From: Planctomycetaceae bacterium UBA2671
Lineage (GTDB): Bacteria; Planctomycetota; Planctomycetia; Planctomycetales; Planctomycetaceae
Length of the DNA stretch: 12,162 nucleotides
Assembly (NCBI GenBank): GCA_002359185.1
Contig: DEML01000020.1
Coordinates: 1-12,162, forward strand
Direction of reading: 5' to 3'
Positions 8,091 to 12,162 of the stretch are shown here, in pieces (the stretch's first letter is position 1; each line of letters begins with the position of its first letter). The notes below the pieces were generated by a model. The model was not told where the DNA came from. It saw nothing but the letters and a program-made list of their open reading frames with translations, and did no database searches. A program made the translations under genes and the position numbers.

Positions 8091-8147
8091 ACTCCCGAAG
8101 CTCATGAAATAGGGGAGGGAGCCTCAACAAGTGGATTGTGTTCGGCC

Positions 8148-9193
8148 CCACTGTTCGCATTGATTGCTTCTGCGAGGGATTGGGAATTGGCCAAATATGC
8201 GGAATATCTGAAGGCCGAGAACCAGATTCTGAGGGCTCGGATCCCTGGGCAGATTCATACGACAGCAAATGAACGCCAGAAGCTCATCAAGCTGGGGAAG
8301 GGGATTGGGAGAGCAGTCGAGGAGTTGATCACGATTGTCACGCCAACAACATTCTTTCGGTGGCTGCGGGACGAGAAGGGAAGTAAGTCCAAGACCAAGA
8401 ATCCCAAAATCGGTCAGCGGAAGCCACGTGAACTGAGGGAACTTGTGATTGAAATCGCCAAGACAACCGGATTCGGCTACACGAGAATCATCGGGGAATT
8501 TCGGAAACTCGGGATCAAAAACATCAGCCAACAGACCGTTCGGAATATCCTCAAGGAAGCAGAGATCCAGCCTGGTCCAGACCGGACATCCGACTCGAGG
8601 ACAGAGTTCTTGAACCGACATTGTGAAACACTATGGGCCAGTGACTTCTTTTCAGTCAAATCGATGACAGCACGCGGGTTGCGAGACCTGTATGTGATGG
8701 TATTTTTGAACCTGCAAACTCGCGAGCCAATTTTGACCGAATCGGCCTATCGACCGAATTCGGCATGGGCTGCCAGCAAACGAAGAAGTTTACTGAGCAG
8801 ACCAGGGATCGTGTGAAACGTCCTGCGATCCTGATCCACGATCGAGATACGAAATACAAAAAGAAGTTTCGTGCAACCGTGGAATCAGCGGGCATGAAAA
8901 CGAATCCGTTACCAAAGGCATCGCCGAATCTGAATGGTCGGTGTGAGCGGTTTATTGAGACGATCAAACTGGAATGTCTCAACAATTTCATTGTGTTTGG
9001 CAAGAAGCATCTCGATTATCTCACGGACGAGTTTACGAGTTATTACAACAAAAAAAGAAGCCACATGGAACGTGACCACCTGCCGCCGATTCGAGGGGAA
9101 CCTGATGAAGTGGCGACAATTTCCATTGATCAGATTGAGGTCAAGAGATACGTTGGAGGATTGATCAAGTCGTTTGAGCGGAAGGTGGCTTGA
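8148..9193 (+). pseudogene. Frameshifted DDE transposase/integrase pseudogene
   Basis: The N-terminal part is open to 8816 and holds a helix-turn-helix-like region and the start of an rve integrase core (first catalytic Asp in WASDFF). The rest continues in another frame from 8765 to 9193. It holds IHDRDTKY (second Asp), NLNGRCERFIETIK (Glu, about 34 residues after the Asp) and the C-terminal KSFERKVA. Just after TGG 8766-8768 the reading breaks: the codon at 8769 has only two bases, consistent with a 1-bp deletion before CQQTKKF. No slippery heptamer is visible, so programmed frameshifting is unlikely. The family resembles IS3/IS481-type DDE enzymes, but the exact IS family is not assigned. 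Confidence 0.87.
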
Positions 9194-9262
9194 GCAGATC
9201 AAGAAGACCGTAGTTCGGCTCCATGTGCAATCGTCTCAAATAACTGGGATTCTCAGCGAGTA

Positions 9263-9278
9263 AGCCTCCAATCGTGAG
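9263..9278. repeat. Conserved IS 3' tail, second copy
   Basis: AGCCTCCAATCGTGAG here and AGCCTCCAACCGTAAG at 757-772 differ at two of 16 positions. Both lie 73-83 bp past the transposase C-terminus in the same orientation, and a looser match (TCAAAT, then CTCAG) precedes each. Similarity stops immediately after, so this is probably the right end of the element. Confidence 0.6.
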
Positions 9279-9344
9279 CTGATATTTCTTATCAACTTTG
9301 GAATTGTCGTATCATCGTATTTTGTTTCACCGATTACACCCGTT

Positions 9345-9482
9345 GTACCGGAGGAGCGTGATCATTTGCCGCCCGTGCCCAGTAGTGATCCCGCAGAAGT
9401 TGAGACGTTGAAATTGACCGAGGTCTTTGTCATATCGCACGTTAGAGGCTAGGTCAAATCGTTTGAAAGGAAAGCGGCGTAG
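9345..9482 (+). pseudogene. Decayed C-terminal remnant of a third transposase
   Basis: Reading in frame up to the TAG at 9480-9482 gives PEERDHLPPVPSSDPAEVET and then a terminal VKSFERKAA, preceded by an in-frame TAG at 9450-9452. The first and last parts match the end of the transposase at 8148-9193 (ERDHLPP near its C-terminus and LIKSFERKVA). The divergence and the stop codon point to an older insertion of a related element. It ends 15 bp from the stop of the minus-strand flavoprotein gene and lacks the 3' tail of the other copies. The short stretch 9279-9344 holds nothing recognisable. Confidence 0.75.
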
Positions 9483-9496
9483 AATACTAACGCTAA

Positions 9497-10126
9497 CTAT
9501 TCTTCTCTCGGTCGAAAGGTGGGGTTAGCCCGCTTTGCTGCGGCCAATTCTGCTTCAAGCTCCTGCACGCGCTTCTGAAGCTGCTCGATAACGGGAGCGA
9601 CAGCACTCTGCGAAAACCGTTTATGGATGTGCTGGGGGCAATTGATGTCCCAAGCCTCGATCTCAAAGAGGATGATACGTTCAACTTTGCCTGGGTAATC
9701 GGGATCACGGAGCTTTTCCTCCAGCGAATCGTTTCCTTCCACGACTCTTGCATTGCCCCACAATTTGATGCGGCGGCTGTGAACGTAGTCCATCAGGAAT
9801 ATGAATGCCTTGGGATTTTCGGATAAATTTCCCAAGCTTATGTATTGCTGGTTGCCGCCGAAGTCAGCGAAGCCCAAGGTCTTCTCATCGATCACCTTTA
9901 GAAAGCCCGGTGATCCACCTCGGTATTGAATGTAAGGCTGTCCTTCGGAGTTGGATGTACCTAAATAGAACATATCGAGTTCAGAGAGAAACAATTCCAG
10001 ATCGGGTGTAACAGTCGTTTTCCAGCCGTGCTGTTCTACTTTGGCGTAACTTTGACGTGAACCCTTTTTGGATTGGATCGCTTTCACGGCGGTGGTAAAT
10101 GCCACATCGCTTGGATAGTTTGTCAT
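9497..10126 (-). CDS. Pyridoxamine 5'-phosphate oxidase-like flavoprotein
   Basis: A 209-aa protein with the split-barrel FMN-binding fold of the PNPOx-like family. The pattern FYLGTSNSEGQPYIQYRGG (from about residue 53) is the typical first FMN-binding strand pair. It is followed by LGFADFGGNQQYISLGNL and a C-terminal coiled-coil-like tail (EQLQKRVQELEAELAAAKRA). Members of this family reduce or bind small molecules with FMN or F420; most are not true PdxH, and nothing here supports vitamin B6 synthesis. It is the last gene of the minus-strand cluster. The start at 10126 is fixed by AAGGAG at 10135-10140, 8 bp upstream. Its 3' end converges on the transposase remnant. Confidence 0.85.
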   Translation of the reverse strand: MTNYPSDVAFTTAVKAIQSKKGSRQSYAKVEQHGWKTTVTPDLELFLSELDMFYLGTSNSEGQPYIQYRGGSPGFLKVIDEKTLGFADFGGNQQYISLGNLSENPKAFIFLMDYVHSRRIKLWGNARVVEGNDSLEEKLRDPDYPGKVERIILFEIEAWDINCPQHIHKRFSQSAVAPVIEQLQKRVQELEAELAAAKRANPTFRPREE

Positions 10127-10185
10127 CGGGCTCGCTCCTTACTTTTCATTGAACCGTAGCGAATTGTGGAGGGGGCATTCATGGC

Positions 10186-10220
10186 AGAGGACCGGTGATG
10201 TCATTGTTCACCGGCCCTCT
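10186..10220. repeat. Long hairpin between two cluster genes
   Basis: AGAGGACCGGTGA (10186-10198) pairs with TCACCGGCCCTCT (10208-10220): 12 base pairs and one A-C mismatch around a 9-nt loop. No T-run follows in the direction of transcription (minus), so it is not a standard terminator. It may protect the mRNA, attenuate the distal gene, or be a REP-like element. Confidence 0.65.
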
Positions 10221-10233
10221 CAGTACATGATCG

Positions 10234-10776
10234 TTAAACAGAAACCGCTTCAACCTTTGGAAAATCAATTTCAGTTTTTGCGACGTTATTGAAGAAATTC
10301 GTCAACACACTGAGGCTGATGTGAGCGATGACTTCTGCAACTTCTCCTTCGGAGTACCCTTCAGCAAGAAACTGATCGAGATCCGAATCGTCGATTTGAC
10401 CGTTTGATTCGAGAACTCGATGTACGAATCGCAGAAGTGCATCAGCCTTCGAGTCGCTCGCATGACCATTGCGGCTTTCGATGATTTGGCTTGGATTCAA
10501 GCCGACCATTTTTCCAATTGCTGAGTGGGCGGCCAGGCAATACCCGCAGCCATGATGTTCAGCGACAGTCAGGGCGATCCTTTCTCGGTCCTTGGCCGAA
10601 AGACTTCCTTGGCTCAAAGACTCATTGAGGCTGAGATAGCCACCAAGGGCAGATGTCGAGTGCCCAAGCGTTTGCATGAGATTGGGAATACGCCCCAGTT
10701 TGGTTTTGACCTGCTCAAACAGTTCCCGAGTTTTGACCGGTGCAGTTTCAGCGAGTAGAGGGTTGATACGTGACAT
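10234..10776 (-). CDS. AhpD-like carboxymuconolactone decarboxylase family protein
   Basis: A 180-aa helical protein of the alkylhydroperoxidase D-like fold. The diagnostic E-x3-C-x2-C-x3-H motif is intact: Glu73, Cys77, Cys80, His84 (in EHHGCGYCLAAH). In AhpD these residues form the redox-active dithiol and proton relay that reduce peroxides. In many uncharacterised relatives the substrate is unknown, so peroxidase activity is inferred. The overall length and the N-terminal PVKTRELFEQVKTKLGRIPN match the peroxidase-related subgroup. The start at 10776 has AGGAG at 10784-10788, 7 bp upstream. It is the third gene of the minus-strand cluster, 71 bp after the DUF1348 gene. Confidence 0.88.
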   Translation of the reverse strand: MSRINPLLAETAPVKTRELFEQVKTKLGRIPNLMQTLGHSTSALGGYLSLNESLSQGSLSAKDRERIALTVAEHHGCGYCLAAHSAIGKMVGLNPSQIIESRNGHASDSKADALLRFVHRVLESNGQIDDSDLDQFLAEGYSEGEVAEVIAHISLSVLTNFFNNVAKTEIDFPKVEAVSV

Positions 10777-10847
10777 GGTCGTTCTCCTGAAAAAAGGGTT
10801 AGAAAGCAGACTTGTATGCCTGCGTGGTTCAATACTTGGATGTCAGG

Positions 10848-11318
10848 TCAGGCGACATTGGGAATGCCAGCGTCATCTTCCGGTCGTGGACCTGGGGCTG
10901 ACCAATGGAACTTGCGTTGCACTTCTTCGATGGAGACATCATTGATGCTGGCTTCTCGACGCTGCATCAGTCCTTCATCATCGAATTCCCAGAGTTCGTT
11001 TCCGTATGCTCGAAACCACTGGCCATCAGCATTGTGGTACTCGTATTGGAAACGGACGGCGATCTTGTTGTCGGTGAAACTCCAGAGCGATTTGGTGAGT
11101 CGATATTCGAGTTCCTTTTCCCACTTGTCGGCGAGAAACTCTCGAATCTGCTCACGACCACGGACGAACTGACTTCGGTTTCTCCATTCGGAGTCTTCCG
11201 AGTAAGCCAGCGAAACACGATGTGGGTCACGGCTGTTCCATGCATCCTCGGCAGCACGAACTTTGGCGACGGCAGTTTCGAACGTGAACGGTGGTCGAAT
11301 TGAAGTTGTCGATTGCAT
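10848..11318 (-). CDS. DUF1348 NTF2-like protein
   Basis: A 156-aa protein of the nuclear-transport-factor-2-like (SnoaL-like) cone fold, matching the DUF1348 family by its RPPFTFETAVAKVRAAEDAW start, EWRNRSQFVRGREQI, WEKELEYRLTKSLW and a conserved end around RREASINDVSI and FHWSAPGPRP. No catalytic role is established for the family. It is commonly a small single-domain protein of this length that may bind or isomerise small hydrophobic substrates. The ATG at 11318 has AAAGGA at 11325-11330, 6 bp upstream. It lies second in the minus-strand cluster, 106 bp after the azoreductase gene. Confidence 0.87.
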   Translation of the reverse strand: MQSTTSIRPPFTFETAVAKVRAAEDAWNSRDPHRVSLAYSEDSEWRNRSQFVRGREQIREFLADKWEKELEYRLTKSLWSFTDNKIAVRFQYEYHNADGQWFRAYGNELWEFDDEGLMQRREASINDVSIEEVQRKFHWSAPGPRPEDDAGIPNVA

Positions 11319-11359
11319 TTCATTTCCTTTTGCGAATGGGTTTTAATCTTGCTGTCTGA

Positions 11360-11405
11360 GCCGTTGTCGACTAACGGCCTGTACTTTGAGGGAGCCCTAC
11401 CGGGC
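11360..11405. repeat. Two short hairpins downstream of the azoreductase gene
   Basis: GCCGTT (11360-11365) pairs with AACGGC (11373-11378), and GCCC (11394-11397) pairs with GGGC (11402-11405). Both lie in the gap between the azoreductase stop and the DUF1348 start. Neither is followed by a T-run on the minus strand. They could be weak RNA structures or part of an old recombination site; evidence is thin. Confidence 0.35.
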
Positions 11406-11424
11406 CAGTTGTTTGCCAAGAACG

Positions 11425-12108
11425 TCAAGGATGAGTACGGCGATAAAACAGAGGACTCATGGTCGTCTTCGACGGATCGTCATTCGCAAGCCTCATAAGC
11501 CGTCTACGAGCAGACTCAAGTGAGTCTATTAACGCCTCACCACCATGTTCGTCATTCTCGGCAGCAACAATCTCCAAATCGTTCACGCCGATGAAGTGAA
11601 GCACTGTCCGCAAATGTGGATCAAGGTGATTGAGAGTTTCATTTCGACCACCGGGACCGTAACCGCCATCTCCCCGTGAGATGACTGCAATCATTCGTTT
11701 GTCGTGAACGAGCGGTGTATATGTCGATTCTCTGTTGTCGGGATTGAATAAAAATGTCCGACCTACACGCACAATTTGATCGATATAGGCTTTGAAACCG
11801 CTCGGCATCCCAAAATTATAGAAAGGAATCCCGGCGACTATGGAATCAGCTTCGAGAATCTCGTCTACCAATACGTCACTCAATTGCAAGGTATCTTGCA
11901 TTGCTTGACTGCGTTCATCAGGTTGGGCAAACGCTGCTGCGATCCACTCTTCCGTCACATGCGGCAATGGGTTTCGACCAATGTCACGATAAGTCACGGT
12001 GCCGTGGGGGTGGCTGTCCCGCCAGCTTTGAACAAAGTGGGCTGTCAGGCGGCGTGTGTGAGACCGGTCGTTACGGGGACTTGAATCAATATGAAGTAAA
12101 TGAGGCAT
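11425..12108 (-). CDS. azoR: FMN-dependent NADH:azo/quinone reductase (AzoR-like)
   Basis: A 227-aa flavodoxin-fold enzyme of the AzoR/AcpD family, which uses NADH and FMN to reduce quinones and azo compounds by two electrons. Family marks are the N-terminal LLHIDSSPRNDRSHTRRL, which forms the FMN-phosphate loop, the central GIPFYNFGMPSGFKAYIDQI, and SRGDGGYGPGG near the flavin. It is about 25 residues longer than the E. coli enzyme, mainly at the C-terminus (SARRRLMRLANDD onward). It is the first gene of the minus-strand cluster. The start at 12108 has AAGGAG at 12115-12120, 6 bp upstream. The gene symbol reflects family membership, not a tested substrate. Confidence 0.9.
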   Translation of the reverse strand: MPHLLHIDSSPRNDRSHTRRLTAHFVQSWRDSHPHGTVTYRDIGRNPLPHVTEEWIAAAFAQPDERSQAMQDTLQLSDVLVDEILEADSIVAGIPFYNFGMPSGFKAYIDQIVRVGRTFLFNPDNRESTYTPLVHDKRMIAVISRGDGGYGPGGRNETLNHLDPHLRTVLHFIGVNDLEIVAAENDEHGGEALIDSLESARRRLMRLANDDPSKTTMSPLFYRRTHP

Positions 12109-12162
12109 TTCATTCTCCTTTCTAATGAGAATTGCCTAGGTTCGACTTTCGCACTTTTACGC
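12109..12162 (-). promoter_or_regulatory. Leader of the redox gene cluster
   Basis: This holds the ribosome binding site AAGGAG (12115-12120) and about 40 bp of upstream sequence, cut by the window edge. The promoter and any divergent regulator gene would lie to the right and cannot be seen. No convincing operator was found in the part present. Confidence 0.45.

Larger units (their letters stand above)
8148..9278 (+). mobile_element. 5'-truncated insertion sequence, DDE transposase family
   Basis: This is a second copy of the family seen at 356-772. Homology to that copy begins at 8148, six codons inside the transposase gene and only about 57 bp after the kinase stop, so the 5' end is lost or replaced. 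On the 3' side homology runs past the transposase stop through a noncoding tail to AGCCTCCAATCGTGAG (9263-9278). With its 5' end missing and its gene frameshifted, the element is probably immobile. No target-site duplication could be recognised. Confidence 0.75.

Noticed and set aside
8760..8775. Programmed ribosomal frameshift in the transposase
   Set aside because: No slippery heptamer or A-run is present at the junction, and the break falls inside the integrase core rather than at an orfA/orfB overlap.
9497..10126. True PdxH pyridoxamine-phosphate oxidase
   Set aside because: Only the general FMN split-barrel pattern is seen, the C-terminal part is a coiled coil, and no B6-pathway neighbour is present.
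11360..11424. Integron attC site between the minus-strand genes
   Set aside because: Co-oriented small genes with hairpins in the gaps suggested cassettes, but no RYYYAAC/GTTRRRY pair was found, and the three gaps do not resemble one another.
1..12162. tRNA, rRNA, CRISPR or riboswitch
   Set aside because: No cloverleaf, rRNA-like text, regularly spaced repeats or known riboswitch core could be recognised by reading both strands.

Overview
The window looks like chromosomal DNA of a planctomycete (Planctomycetaceae-like; genus not determinable). The main reasons are an ECF sigma factor next to a giant Ser/Thr kinase that carries an N-terminal zinc-binding anti-sigma motif and a C-terminal SUMF1 (sulfatase-modifying-factor) domain, a large secreted multidomain protein, moderate GC, and weak or absent Shine-Dalgarno signals on several genes. 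No tRNA, rRNA or CRISPR array was seen.

Layout, left to right. (1) 1-355: no gene, but a dense cluster of short repeats and palindromes (44-60 and 87-146). (2) 356-772: an internally deleted insertion-sequence derivative that keeps the two ends of a DDE transposase gene. (3) 957-4340 (+): a secreted 1127-aa MACPF (perforin-like) protein with two beta-trefoil domains, ending in a strong intrinsic terminator at 4373-4405. (4) 4705-5319 (+): an ECF sigma factor. (5) 5487-8090 (+): a ZAS-kinase-TM-SUMF1 receptor-type protein, probably the signalling partner of that sigma factor. (6) 8148-9278: a 5'-truncated, frameshifted copy of the same insertion-sequence family, followed at 9345-9482 by a third, more decayed remnant. 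(7) 9497-12108, all on the minus strand: four genes transcribed in the order AzoR-type NADH:quinone/azo reductase, DUF1348 NTF2-like protein, AhpD/carboxymuconolactone-decarboxylase-family protein, and pyridoxamine-phosphate-oxidase-like flavoprotein. Each has its own good ribosome binding site.

How the parts may work together. The sigma factor and kinase form a plausible envelope-signalling pair. The MACPF protein is a candidate secreted or envelope pore-former whose trefoils would target carbohydrate or another surface ligand. The MACPF-sigma-kinase block is bracketed by dead, same-orientation copies of one insertion-sequence family, so it may have moved or been rearranged as a unit. The minus-strand cluster reads as a small redox/xenobiotic-stress operon and converges tail-to-tail with the transposon remnants. 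The most interesting item is the MACPF protein with its unusual trefoil/MACPF architecture beside a sigma-kinase pair. A functional link between them is inference only.
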